A stretch of DNA of 21,439 nucleotides. Origin: a virus. Position 1 is the first letter of the stretch, and each line of letters begins with the position of its first letter. The position numbers and the translations under genes are program-made. Where the stretch lies: the IMG/VR virus record IMGVR_UViG_3300048839_000462, positions 1-21,439 of that record. One strand, 5' to 3'. Of this stretch, positions 14,206-21,439 are shown piece by piece. A model generated the notes under the pieces. That model had not been told where the DNA came from and did no database searches. It worked only from the letters and a program-made list of their open reading frames with translations.

Positions 14206-14731
14206 CCGCGACAATCCGGTGAGCGAGGAGCTGGCGGTTGCGGTTCACCTGTCGGAACTGATGGCCGCCGCGGACCAGTGGCAGGCGTTGGCCGAGACGA
14301 CGAACTTTAACGCGTGCCTGGAGAAGATCACGATCGGCGGAGCGGACGAGCCGGCGGACGGAGTGGAGTTCAACGTCGATGAACTAGCGAACGAACTGAT
14401 AACCGCCCGAATTTTTCGAGTTGAAGGGACGCATGTTGTCACTCCCGGCGGATTCGACCGACCGAATGAGCAAGGCGACCTGCAAGTTTTGATTCGCCGG
14501 CACACGCGAGAATCCGAACAAGAGAACGACGCTTACCTGAACTTTTGGGACCGAACGTCGCGGCTAGTCCGCGACTTGCAGCTAGCCATCGAGACGCTGA
14601 CCTGCCCTCGCATCCTGTCGATCAGTGAACCCCAGGGACCGTGGCGGAATAGCTACCAAGTCGTCCGAGCGCAAGGCAAATACTGCTGGACGTTGCTCCA
14701 GGTGAAGTGGGGCGACCCGATAGAAGAATGA
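14192..14731 (+). CDS. Tail terminator or connector candidate
   Basis: GTG at 14192 lies inside the previous gene (14-base overlap). The 179-residue alpha/beta protein contains a charged helix, EQENDAYLNFWDRTSRLVRD, in its middle and ends with strands around GKYCWTLLQVKWGDPIEE. Its place between a connector candidate and the tail tube gene matches lambda Z/U, so a tail-terminator-like role is inferred from synteny only. It ends in an ATGA overlap with the next gene. Confidence 0.5.
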   Translation: MPLFDRDNPVSEELAVAVHLSELMAAADQWQALAETTNFNACLEKITIGGADEPADGVEFNVDELANELITARIFRVEGTHVVTPGGFDRPNEQGDLQVLIRRHTRESEQENDAYLNFWDRTSRLVRDLQLAIETLTCPRILSISEPQGPWRNSYQVVRAQGKYCWTLLQVKWGDPIEE

Positions 14732-15258
14732 TGAAGATCACCATCACCCGCAGCGGCATCGCGGCCATCGGCAAACGCGGCTTTCAGGAAGTCGGGCGGG
14801 CGGCCATTCATGCGGCCGGACTCTACTGGTGGACTAAGTACCTTCCGCTGCACTTCACCAACGTCGCCTATCTCCGCTATCGCTTCGCCGGCCGCGACAG
14901 CCGGACTAACAAATACAAGCGCGAGCGCCGATCGTGGCCGTTCGGCGAGCATACCGAGCCGGCCATCGGCGAGGTTAAGCCGCTTGTTTACACCGGCCGC
15001 TCACGCGAGGCAGCTCTGCGAGCCCCGAACATCCGCGCCAAGGCGCCGAACTACCAGAGCTACCGGGCCGACGTCATCATCGACGCCCCGGCGTTCAACT
15101 TCGGCGCCGGGAAACGCATTGACATGCGCGACGAAGTGACCCGCTTCACGCCGCAGGAAGAAAAGACGCTGGAGAAGGTCTTCGCCGCCGAGTGGGAGCG
15201 GCAGTTAGTCGCCAAGGGAGTCGCCAGTCCTAAACGCACCCGGCGCATCGCCGCCTAA
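14728..15258 (+). CDS. Minor tail / tail completion protein candidate
   Basis: ATG at 14728 overlaps the previous TGA (a second ATG at 14731 is also possible), giving 176 residues. The protein is very basic and aromatic: AAIHAAGLYWWTKYLPLHFT, then LRYRFAGRDSRTNKYKRERR, then the PLVYTGRSREAAL strand. This mix, followed by a helix with many acidic residues, fits HK97 gp10-like or gpZ-like tail completion proteins that sit at the head-tail junction. The assignment rests on general pattern and position. The next gene starts 11 bases later. Confidence 0.55.
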   Translation: MMKITITRSGIAAIGKRGFQEVGRAAIHAAGLYWWTKYLPLHFTNVAYLRYRFAGRDSRTNKYKRERRSWPFGEHTEPAIGEVKPLVYTGRSREAALRAPNIRAKAPNYQSYRADVIIDAPAFNFGAGKRIDMRDEVTRFTPQEEKTLEKVFAAEWERQLVAKGVASPKRTRRIAA

Positions 15259-15269
15259 CGAGGTAAATC

Positions 15270-16211
15270 ATGGGCAAGCAATACACGCTCGGCTGCTTTT
15301 CGTTCGTCACCGGCGGCGGCACGACGCATATCGGCGGTACGAGCGTCGACTTTCCGCTGAACGTGGAAGTGTCGGGTAACGACTCCGGCTCGCTGTACGA
15401 GGAATTCCAGGCGCTGACCCGCGTCGACCCGGTAGCGACGATCACTACCAAGAACATCGCGCAGATTCTCAGCCTGATCGGGTTGGGCGGTCAGTGCGTC
15501 GGTTCGGCGTTCGACGTCACCGCCGTTGACGTCATCACTCGCCGCACGTCAGATTGCCAGAACGCCCTGGGAGGCACGCCCCATATTCGCGACCGCGTTA
15601 GCGCCGGTCTACTGACACTCGGCACGCTCAGTGCGACGCGCGGCCAGGATGCGACCATTACGGCCATGCTGGACGCGATCACCGACGGCTCTAACGCCCC
15701 GGTGGCGCGGACGGACGGCGTGGCCCTGCCGTCGCCGATCGTGGCCGAGCGGTTCACGCTTGGCCTGCCAGCCATCGCCGGCAGCACGTTCCCTGAGATC
15801 GAGGACGTGTCGATCGAGTTCGGGATCACCAAGACAGAGAAAACCCCGTCGCTCGGTTCGATCTGGACCGACGCGATCGGCGTGCTGACGGTGCGGCCTG
15901 TCGTGACGTTCCGCGGGCGCGACCTGTCGAAAGTCACCAACGCCCTGATTGCCGCCGGCGCCAGCGGTGCGACGCACCTGAACACGGTGATTCAGCTCAT
16001 CGCTCGCCAGTCGGCCGGCTCGTTCGTTGACTTTGGTGACAGCGAGCATATTACGATCACCGTCAACGGCCTGGTTGCTCCCGAAAACCTAGTCAGCGCA
16101 TCCGCCGGCCAGCGAGCGACAACGTCGCTGCGGCTGGCCGCCTCCTATGACGGTTCCAACGCTCCGTTGGTGTTCGACCTGGCCGCCCAGTACGACACGA
16201 CGCCCCCATGA
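15270..16211 (+). CDS. Major tail tube protein candidate
   Basis: ATG at 15270 has GAGG at 15260-15263. The 313-residue product is rich in beta strands and Thr/Val/Gly, with tube-protein-like stretches such as VDFPLNVEVSGNDSG, VDPVATITTKNIAQILSLIG, FTLGLPAIAGSTFPEIEDVS and IGVLTVRPVVTFRGRDLS. It occupies the place of the lambda V gene, before the chaperone/tape measure pair. It would polymerise as hexameric rings to form the non-contractile tail tube. It is somewhat longer than gpV (246 residues). Its stop overlaps the next start. Confidence 0.65.
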   Translation: MGKQYTLGCFSFVTGGGTTHIGGTSVDFPLNVEVSGNDSGSLYEEFQALTRVDPVATITTKNIAQILSLIGLGGQCVGSAFDVTAVDVITRRTSDCQNALGGTPHIRDRVSAGLLTLGTLSATRGQDATITAMLDAITDGSNAPVARTDGVALPSPIVAERFTLGLPAIAGSTFPEIEDVSIEFGITKTEKTPSLGSIWTDAIGVLTVRPVVTFRGRDLSKVTNALIAAGASGATHLNTVIQLIARQSAGSFVDFGDSEHITITVNGLVAPENLVSASAGQRATTSLRLAASYDGSNAPLVFDLAAQYDTTPP

Positions 16212-16468
16212 GCCTAAAGCCCAAGACATACGCGACCGTCGAAGAGAAGTGCCGCCGCGTGCTGACGTGCTGCGGTCGAGCGATCATTTCGATGGCCGAC
16301 ATGGACGACGCCGAACTGGACCGCCTGGCGGCGCTGTGCGACGTCGACGGCGTGCTGGTCGACGGGGCGCAGGAGAAGTGCCGGCTGCTGCTGGTGCGGC
16401 ACGCGAACAAGCGGGCGTTCGATAAGCGGGCCGCCGAGAAACAAACCACCACCGTAACCGAGGGCTGA
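16208..16468 (+). CDS. Small helical protein between tail tube and chaperone genes
   Basis: ATG at 16208 overlaps the tail tube stop (ATGA). The 86-residue product is helical and charged, with CC in LTCCGRAI and two further Cys (residues about 44 and 58); the C-terminal third (RHANKRAFDKRAAEKQT) is basic. No family recognised. Being between tube and tape measure genes, it is likely to help tail assembly. Confidence 0.6.
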   Translation: MSLKPKTYATVEEKCRRVLTCCGRAIISMADMDDAELDRLAALCDVDGVLVDGAQEKCRLLLVRHANKRAFDKRAAEKQTTTVTEG

Positions 16469-16473
16469 TTGCC

Positions 16474-16863
16474 ATGAGCCACACTTTCCAGTTCACCGAG
16501 CGCGTGACGATCGGCAACGAGACGACGACGGCCAACAACTCCGTCACCGCGGGCCAGCTTATCTCGATCGAGGAAGCGATCCCCGATTCGTCGACTGACT
16601 TGCTGGTTGCGCTATCGGTCGACGTGTCCCAGATCCGGGGCGTCTACATCGAATCGGACCAAGCGTTGCTCTTGGAGACGAACGACGGCAGCTCGCCCGA
16701 CGACACGCTCACGCTGGTCGCCGGCATTCCCTACGTCTGGTACACGTCCAAGTACGATGCGCTGTTTTGCATCGGCGACGACATTACCGCGCTCTACGTC
16801 ACCAACGCCTCGGGGGAGACGGCGAACCTCAAGATCAAGCTGCTCATTGACCCCACGGTGTAA
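16474..16863 (+). CDS. Small beta-rich tail-region protein
   Basis: ATG at 16474 has GAGGG at 16460-16464. The 129-residue product alternates strands and turns (FQFTERVTIGNETTTANNS, LLVALSVDVSQIRGVYIESD, GIPYVWYTSKYDALFCIG, ANLKIKLLID) without long helices. This fits a small structural tail or virion surface protein. No known family is recognised, and it has no membrane segment or signal peptide. Confidence 0.6.
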   Translation: MSHTFQFTERVTIGNETTTANNSVTAGQLISIEEAIPDSSTDLLVALSVDVSQIRGVYIESDQALLLETNDGSSPDDTLTLVAGIPYVWYTSKYDALFCIGDDITALYVTNASGETANLKIKLLIDPTV

Positions 16864-16865
16864 CC

Positions 16866-17636
16866 TTGGCTGGCTTTCTCTACTTCCGCTCCGGCGACAC
16901 GCGCCCGCTTAATCGCGCCGGCGTGGTCGCGCTCGGCCTGGGGTACATGCTCGACGGCGGCGGGCTGGAAACGCGGCCGACTTCCAACGGCGGTCCAGGC
17001 GGCAAATCGGGACTGGTGTTCGCCGACGCCAAGCGGCATGCAGACAAGACGCTTGGCTACTACCCGGATCAACAGACGTGGCGGAAGCTGCCGCGCGTCG
17101 AGGGGCGACCAGAGCTGTGGCTTGGGTACTGGAACGATGCGAAGCCGGGGCCGGTGGACTTACAGCGCAAGCGAATGCTGACGGGGGTCCCGCTCACGCT
17201 TGGCGACGACCAGGAATGGTCAATTCCGCGACTCACTGAACTTGACGACGACCGACAAGGAGAGTGCCTACTGCCCGCGCCGCTGGACTATGACGACGAC
17301 GGGAACCTGATTGCCGGCAAGCCGGTAGGGGAGAACGCGGAACTCTGGGACGCGGTGCATCCGGTCGCGCTGGGCATGTGCTTCGAGGACGCTGACACCA
17401 GGGCGACGGCCGAAGATATCCAGCGGGCGGCATTTGCACTTATGAAGCGAAACTACGCCGTCGATATGCCGGAATTGATTGTGCTCGGGACGCTGCAAGA
17501 GGAAATAGCATTGAGCTTGATCATCGTCGCTAGTTGCCGCATGCGATGGTTGGTTGACGCCATTAACAGTTCAAAAAAAAACGAATCCCGGCAACTCGCG
17601 GATGGCTCCAATACGTCCGCTGGCGAAGCGGCCTAG
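16866..17636 (+). CDS. Tail assembly chaperone candidate, short (G-like) form
   Basis: TTG at 16866 follows the previous TAA by two bases and gives a sensible N terminus (MAGFLYFRSGDTRPL); no Shine-Dalgarno is seen, so re-initiation is likely. The 256-residue zero-frame product has a beta-rich N-terminal half (ELWLGYWNDAKPG, then VPLTLGDDQEWSIPR) and a helical C-terminal part (DTRATAEDIQRAAFALMKRN, TLQEEIALSLIIVASCRMRW). Near its end, nine A residues contain the slippery heptamer A AAA AAC (17576-17582). The gene lies directly before the tape measure gene, exactly where lambda and most long-tailed phages make frameshifted chaperones. It is longer than lambda gpG (140 residues). The assignment depends on position and the frameshift signal rather than on fold recognition. 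Confidence 0.65.
   Translation: MAGFLYFRSGDTRPLNRAGVVALGLGYMLDGGGLETRPTSNGGPGGKSGLVFADAKRHADKTLGYYPDQQTWRKLPRVEGRPELWLGYWNDAKPGPVDLQRKRMLTGVPLTLGDDQEWSIPRLTELDDDRQGECLLPAPLDYDDDGNLIAGKPVGENAELWDAVHPVALGMCFEDADTRATAEDIQRAAFALMKRNYAVDMPELIVLGTLQEEIALSLIIVASCRMRWLVDAINSSKKNESRQLADGSNTSAGEAA
17576..17582 (+). promoter_or_regulatory. Canonical -1 programmed frameshift heptamer A AAA AAC
   Basis: In the zero frame the codons read TCA AAA AAA AAC GAA, so the heptamer is in the correct X XXY YYZ register. The -1 frame is then open for 37 codons, ending 2 bases before the tape measure ATG. A small stem CCGCT/AGCGG (17617-17621/17627-17631) lies 34 bases downstream, and an alternative, GCGGA/TCCGC (17598-17602/17616-17620), 15 bases downstream; either could stimulate slipping. 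The A9 tract is exceptional in this GC-rich sequence. Confidence 0.7.
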
Positions 17637-17695
17637 CTCCGCCTAGTTATCAGCCCAGTTGGGCCGACTTGATGGCGCTCAATATAGGACTCTGA
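17582..17695 (+). CDS. T-like -1 frame extension of the tail assembly chaperone
   Basis: After a -1 slip the ribosome would add 37 residues, including GWLQYVRWRSGLAPPSYQPS and then WADLMALNIGL, and stop at TGA 17693-17695. The sequence is Trp-rich and ends in an amphipathic helix, unlike random out-of-frame translation. It fills the otherwise empty gap up to the tape measure ATG at 17698. The full trans-frame product (16866 to 17695) is about 276 residues. In lambda, the GT fusion binds the tape measure and recruits tube protein, and this extension would do the same. Alternatively the A9 tract may be a miscalled A10 and the whole may be one continuous gene. Confidence 0.6.
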   Translation, partial: RIPATRGWLQYVRWRSGLAPPSYQPSWADLMALNIGL

Positions 17696-17697
17696 AC

Positions 17698-19296
17698 ATG
17701 GGCGCTAAGTTTGTTCTCGAAGGGTCGGGCCAAGGCGCCGTCAAAGTTGTCGAGTACCTGACCAAGGCCCTCGACAACAATCAGCTCAGCGCCGAGCGAG
17801 CCGTTAAGTCCGCCAGTCGCTTGGAGAATCAAGCGAAGCGCATCGCTGAAGCTGTAAACCCGCTCGAAAAATACAGCAACAAGATGAAAGAGCTTGCCCA
17901 GCATGTTCAATCTGGGCGGCTCAACATGGACTACGCTCAGCGGGCGGCTGAAAAATATAACCGAGAACTGCACGGCGTCGGCAATTCCGGCGACCGGGCA
18001 TTCGGCGCACAGGCCATCGCGACGATCAAGAATTACGCGCTTGGCATGGTCAGCATTGGGACGGCTGTATCGCTCATTCGCGGTGAGATGCAGGCGTTGA
18101 TCGAACTGGGACAGCGAACCAGCCGGGCTCAGTTAGGCGCTGCCGATTCCGAGGCTGCATTGCGAGAGACAATCGCTACCGATCCACAACGCGATTGGAT
18201 GATTGCGCAGGCCAACCGCATTGCCAAGGAGAGAAACCTCCCCGTCGCCGGAATCTATAACGCGGTAGAGCAGTCGTACGGCGCCGGCGGTGACGCCACG
18301 CTGGCCATTGCGACCGTCGAGGAAGGTACTCGCCAGACGCGCAATATTGAGCGAGTAGTTCAGTTCGCGGCCGGCGTTGGCGACATCGTGCAGGCGACGA
18401 ACATCAAGGACGTCGAGGAGGCTGCCGGCTTCCTGGCGATCACTCAAGCCACGTCACGCATCAAGGGCGAGAAGGTTGCCGCTGCTGCATCAAAGACGGC
18501 GGCGGCGTTCACGGCCCAAGGGGGCAGCGAGGCTGCTGCTGCTGCCATGCTCTCGGCATTGTCAGTTGCCGGCGCCGACCCGGAAGGCGACCGCTCGCGG
18601 ACTGCCGCCATTCAGTTCATTACGAAGTCGGAGGACTTTTTCGACAAGCGGAAGATGCGCAAGTACGGATTGAGCGCTGAGCAAGTCGACACTCCCGACG
18701 AGCGGATGGCATTGCTCCAAGGCAGCGCAGAAATGGGCGCCGACTTTCTGGCGAGCGCCACTTTCGAGGCCGCCATGACGGGGGCCATGCGGAAAACCAT
18801 TCAGGATGATTCCACCAAGCAGCTCTATGCCAGTGCGTTCCGGGCCAACGACCAACGCGACGAGCGATTGAAGGCCGCCGCCGAGCGTCGCGGATACGTC
18901 ACAAGCGGCGATCTGCAACAGACGAAGCAAACCGAGGACATTCTATCCTCCACCGACGAGGCCCTGAGTCTTGGTTCTGAAGCGGTCATTAGCGACGAAG
19001 AGCGCACGAAACTGCGCAGTCGAGTTGGGCAGTTGTTTGGCAGCCAGACAAAAGCTCGCACTCGCATGTTTAGCCGCACTGGCCTTACGCTCGAACGATC
19101 GGAAGTCGAGGACTACATCCAGGGTGAGCTAAGCGAGTTTTATACGCGCGAAAGAGAGAACGAGATTCTATCGCTTGGGTTCTACGAACGGTCGGCCGAG
19201 AAGGACGCCATCGTCAAGGAATTGCAGAACGCCGTTCAGGAATTGCAGGGACTGAACACTAAGACCAAAGCGAAGGTAACGACCCGCGCCGAATAA
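17698..19296 (+). CDS. Tail tape measure protein
   Basis: ATG at 17698 has AGGA (17686-17689) at good spacing, and is preferred over an upstream TTG at 17659 that would overlap the frameshift extension. The 532-residue product is almost entirely helical and rich in Ala, Gln, Glu and Lys, with coiled-coil stretches (SAERAVKSASRLENQAKRIA, then EKYSNKMKELAQHVQ). A more hydrophobic segment, NYALGMVSIGTAVSLI, lies at about residues 106-121, followed by long repetitive helices. Tape measure proteins set tail length at roughly 0.15 nm per residue, so a tail near 80 nm would be expected. This is shorter than lambda's tape measure (853 residues). Codon use is slightly less GC-rich than in the tube gene. 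Confidence 0.85.
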   Translation: MGAKFVLEGSGQGAVKVVEYLTKALDNNQLSAERAVKSASRLENQAKRIAEAVNPLEKYSNKMKELAQHVQSGRLNMDYAQRAAEKYNRELHGVGNSGDRAFGAQAIATIKNYALGMVSIGTAVSLIRGEMQALIELGQRTSRAQLGAADSEAALRETIATDPQRDWMIAQANRIAKERNLPVAGIYNAVEQSYGAGGDATLAIATVEEGTRQTRNIERVVQFAAGVGDIVQATNIKDVEEAAGFLAITQATSRIKGEKVAAAASKTAAAFTAQGGSEAAAAAMLSALSVAGADPEGDRSRTAAIQFITKSEDFFDKRKMRKYGLSAEQVDTPDERMALLQGSAEMGADFLASATFEAAMTGAMRKTIQDDSTKQLYASAFRANDQRDERLKAAAERRGYVTSGDLQQTKQTEDILSSTDEALSLGSEAVISDEERTKLRSRVGQLFGSQTKARTRMFSRTGLTLERSEVEDYIQGELSEFYTRERENEILSLGFYERSAEKDAIVKELQNAVQELQGLNTKTKAKVTTRAE

Positions 19297-19302
19297 CCAC
19301 CC

Positions 19303-19707
19303 ATGCCCTACCACCTCAACACCATCGGCATCTACTCCTTCGAGGATATCCGCGGGCGCCTGCAACCCAAGGCGCAGCAGATGGAAATCACCGTCCGCGC
19401 GGGCCTCGCGGGCGAGGCGTTTCGCCGTACTGGCGTCCGGGCCGTGCCGAGCCAGATTCAGACTGTCCATTACGTCGCCGATTGGGCGGCTGCCAGGGAC
19501 GCCATCAACGCCTATATCGGGCTAATCGACGGCCACCCCTATGAGATCATCCAACACTCGCACACCTACGGCTATTTCCGCGTAGCGCAGGTGGCCGAAG
19601 TCGAGGCCCGCGCCGTGGAGAACGTCGTCGGCTCGATCGTCGCGACGCCGACCGTCCTACAAATCTGCCAGTGGACGGTGATTAGCACGGAGGCCCCGAC
19701 ACCGTAA
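19303..19707 (+). CDS. Distal tail protein candidate
   Basis: The 134-residue product follows the tape measure gene by 6 bases and overlaps the next start by one base (TAATG). It is alpha/beta, with clear strands (MEITVRAGLAG, YEIIQHSHTYGYFRVAQVAE, TVLQICQWTVIS). By position it corresponds to lambda M or distal tail (Dit-like) proteins that link the tube to the hub. No family recognised from sequence, and no clear ribosome binding site is seen. Confidence 0.6.
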   Translation: MPYHLNTIGIYSFEDIRGRLQPKAQQMEITVRAGLAGEAFRRTGVRAVPSQIQTVHYVADWAAARDAINAYIGLIDGHPYEIIQHSHTYGYFRVAQVAEVEARAVENVVGSIVATPTVLQICQWTVISTEAPTP

Positions 19708-21439
19708 TGGCCGCCGATTTTTGGGTCGAGCACCGCGTCTACGTCGCCGACGAACTTCACCCGCCGTACCACGACTCGTGGACGCGATACGAACGGTTGG
19801 AGTGCAGCTCGCTCACGCGCGGGCTGGCGCCGACGATCAGCCAGGCCACGCTGCACTGGCAGTTCGGCAGTATCGCACTGCCGGGCGAAGCAATGGCCTA
19901 CGTCGACCGGCTGAACATCGCCGGCAAGTACGTTTGGATTTACATTCCGAGCCTGGCTGGGACCGGCTACGAAGACTGGTTCGGCTACGTCGTGCGCGAG
20001 GAAATGGACCGCTGGCCGGAAGAAACGGACGCGGGCCAGCAGCGAATCTCTGGCGGGGATCAGGTGCTCGAGGCGGTCGGGCTGGAATGGTTCTTGTCGC
20101 GCGAAACGGTGCATACGTCGTGGGTTTACAGCGACGCCGAAATGGCGGCGTATGAGATCAACCGCGCCATCGGCTTCAATATGGGGTTCGGCGAGGGTCG
20201 CGGCGTCACCTACGAAGACCGCGCGAACATGCACGTGGACGGCGATGGGTTTGCGGAAGACCCCAGCGATGCATATCTGTGGAATGCGAGGTTCGCCGTC
20301 GATTACATGCTCTATCGCCACGGCCCGAAAGACGACGGCGGCTCAGCGGCGCCCTGTCCGTTCGCACTCGCCAACGCCGCCACGCCGTTTCTCAACATTT
20401 ACGAGCCAAGCGTCCCGACCGAAGGCCGCTCCGTCTGGCAAATCCTCAACGACTTAATCAGCCACTCCCGCGGCTTGGTCTGGTGGATCAGTTACGCCTT
20501 CAACCGGTTCGTCACTGAGTTCACTGCCGTCATCAACGTCAGCAGCATGGCCCCCGCGCCGCTATCGTTGCCAGGCGGCGCCACGCTGCCGGCCGCCCTG
20601 ATCGACGTCGCCCTGCCAGACCTGAACGACCCCAACGAACGCCCGCGCATCAGCCGCGACCTATCGCGCAAATACGACCATGTTATTTGCCGCGGCGCCC
20701 GCCGTCGCGCCGTGTTCACCGTGGGCGTGCCGGCCGAGAACCTTGAGCCGGCGTGGAAAACTGAACTGGAAACTGCGTACAAGGCTGGCAGCCCGACCGA
20801 CGACACCGACGAAAAGCTGAACGACGAATTCCGCAAGGCCAACAGATTCGAGCGCGTCTATCAGGCGTTTCGCATCCCGAAAGATTGGGACGGCACCAGC
20901 GGCGACGGCAGCGCCCCGCCCGCCGCCGATCAGTGGTGCTGTCCGCAGTTGCCGCAGGGCAGCGTTTCAATCGTCGGCGCCGAAAAGCTGTCGATGCCGG
21001 GACTCCGTCTAATGCGGACCATGCCGATCAAAGTCGGCTACGATTACACCGACGCCACGAACGTCACTGGCGAAGACCCCGATTCGACCGCGCCGGAATG
21101 GTTGCAACCGTTCGCGTTCATCGACGTGAGCGAGGACGAAACGCCGAGCTATCGCTTTACGCACGATCTGGGCGAAGACGCCAGCGGAGAAACGCTCAAG
21201 AGCTTTCGAATGCAGTGCCTGAGCGCCGAGGCGGGCGTCCAGTTCTCCGCTCCGCAGGGCCTGCCGCACACGCTGGCGCTGAATCACTTCGACCCTGAAA
21301 CGGACGCCGTATCTGACACGGAGCCGCAAGTCGACTATGAGCAATTGCGCGTGACCGTCGCTGGCGAGTGGGACGCCTACTGCGAGGGCCGCTACCCATC
21401 GGCCGACGCGACGGCATCCCCCATGTCGACGCTCTATAT
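19707..21439 (+). CDS. Tail hub / baseplate protein, partial (cut at right edge)
   Basis: An open frame starts at ATG 19707, overlapping the previous TAA by one base, and runs without a stop for 577 codons to the window edge, so the C terminus is missing. The N-terminal 140 residues are rich in Trp, Tyr and Gly, with a hub-like strand pattern (TISQATLHWQFGSIALPG, YVWIYIPSLAG, DWFGYVVREEMDRWPEE, then QQRISGGDQVLEAVGLEWFL). Later parts mix alpha and beta (SVWQILNDLISHSRGLVWWI; ISRDLSRKYDHVICRGARR). This matches tail hub proteins (gp27/gpJ N-terminal-like folds) that close the tail tip and carry fibres. The exact family is uncertain. Confidence 0.75.
   Translation, partial: MAADFWVEHRVYVADELHPPYHDSWTRYERLECSSLTRGLAPTISQATLHWQFGSIALPGEAMAYVDRLNIAGKYVWIYIPSLAGTGYEDWFGYVVREEMDRWPEETDAGQQRISGGDQVLEAVGLEWFLSRETVHTSWVYSDAEMAAYEINRAIGFNMGFGEGRGVTYEDRANMHVDGDGFAEDPSDAYLWNARFAVDYMLYRHGPKDDGGSAAPCPFALANAATPFLNIYEPSVPTEGRSVWQILNDLISHSRGLVWWISYAFNRFVTEFTAVINVSSMAPAPLSLPGGATLPAALIDVALPDLNDPNERPRISRDLSRKYDHVICRGARRRAVFTVGVPAENLEPAWKTELETAYKAGSPTDDTDEKLNDEFRKANRFERVYQAFRIPKDWDGTSGDGSAPPAADQWCCPQLPQGSVSIVGAEKLSMPGLRLMRTMPIKVGYDYTDATNVTGEDPDSTAPEWLQPFAFIDVSEDETPSYRFTHDLGEDASGETLKSFRMQCLSAEAGVQFSAPQGLPHTLALNHFDPETDAVSDTEPQVDYEQLRVTVAGEWDAYCEGRYPSADATASPMSTLY

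Larger units (their letters stand above)
1..21439 (+). mobile_element. Tailed phage or prophage late gene region (both ends beyond window)
   Basis: Terminase, portal, S78 protease, capsid, cement proteins, tail tube, frameshifted chaperone candidate, tape measure and tail hub follow each other in the order usual for long-tailed phages, all on one strand. The packaging and portal genes are of the lambda gpA/gpB type, while the protease and capsid differ from lambda, so the module is mosaic. No sheath, integrase, repressor or replication genes are present. Neither boundary is inside the window: the tail hub gene is cut at the right edge and no attachment site is visible. Whether this is an integrated prophage or a phage contig cannot be decided here. 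Confidence 0.93.

Noticed and set aside
1-21439. tRNA genes, CRISPR arrays, insertion sequences, integrase or attachment sites
   Set aside because: I looked for cloverleaf-like arms, regularly spaced repeats, transposase motifs and tyrosine or serine recombinase motifs and saw none.

Overview
The window holds the late (structural) region of a tailed bacteriophage or prophage. Every supported gene is on the + strand and the genes are packed tightly, mostly separated by 4-base ATGA, GTGA or TTGA overlaps or by a few bases. Base composition is GC-rich, with strong GC bias at third codon positions. The host is not provable from these bases. A small secreted Cys-rich protein, frequent TTG/GTG starts and the general protein style make a planctomycete host my best guess, at low to moderate confidence. 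No integrase, repressor, tRNA, attachment site or CRISPR array is visible, so I cannot say whether this is a prophage or a free phage contig.

Layout. (1) 12-4709: accessory, surface and possible lysis block. It has a secreted Cys-rich protein, a terminator, a membrane-anchored coiled-coil protein, a small single-pass membrane protein, a signal-peptide-bearing beta-helix protein, and an 809-residue fibre-like protein combining a LamG-type domain, a metallophosphoesterase domain and a C-terminal beta domain. (2) 4710-4863: short intergenic region with a GC-rich hairpin and a possible 35-codon ORF. If the phage is lambda-like, this is where cos would be expected. (3) 4864-7683: packaging block of small terminase (apparently starting at ATT), large terminase of the lambda gpA type, and a double zinc-ribbon protein, closed by a clear terminator at 7709-7735. 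(4) 7747-11907: head block of a small TPR-like gene of different composition, a lambda gpB-type portal, an S78 (HK97-type) prohead protease and a major capsid protein with a long N-terminal scaffold-like region. (5) 12008-13780: two DUF2190-type capsid cement proteins, one fused to a beta-sandwich domain, flanking a helix-hairpin-helix protein. (6) 13777-15258: three head-tail connector or tail-completion candidates. (7) 15270-21439: tail tube, two small proteins, a tail assembly chaperone candidate with a canonical -1 slippery heptamer, tape measure, a probable distal tail protein, and a large tail hub or baseplate gene that runs off the right edge.

How it works together. TerS/TerL cut and pump DNA through the portal into a capsid matured by the S78 protease and stabilised by the cement proteins. 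Connector proteins join the head to a long non-contractile tail; no sheath gene is seen, so siphovirus morphology is inferred. Tail length is set by a short tape measure (532 residues), probably chaperoned by frameshifted G/GT-like proteins. The fibre, beta-helix and phosphoesterase proteins at the left are candidates for attacking or binding the host envelope. The most notable signals are the A AAA AAC frameshift site just before the tape measure gene, the apparent ATT start of the small terminase, and the phosphoesterase-bearing fibre. No gene-free stretch exceeds about 155 bases.
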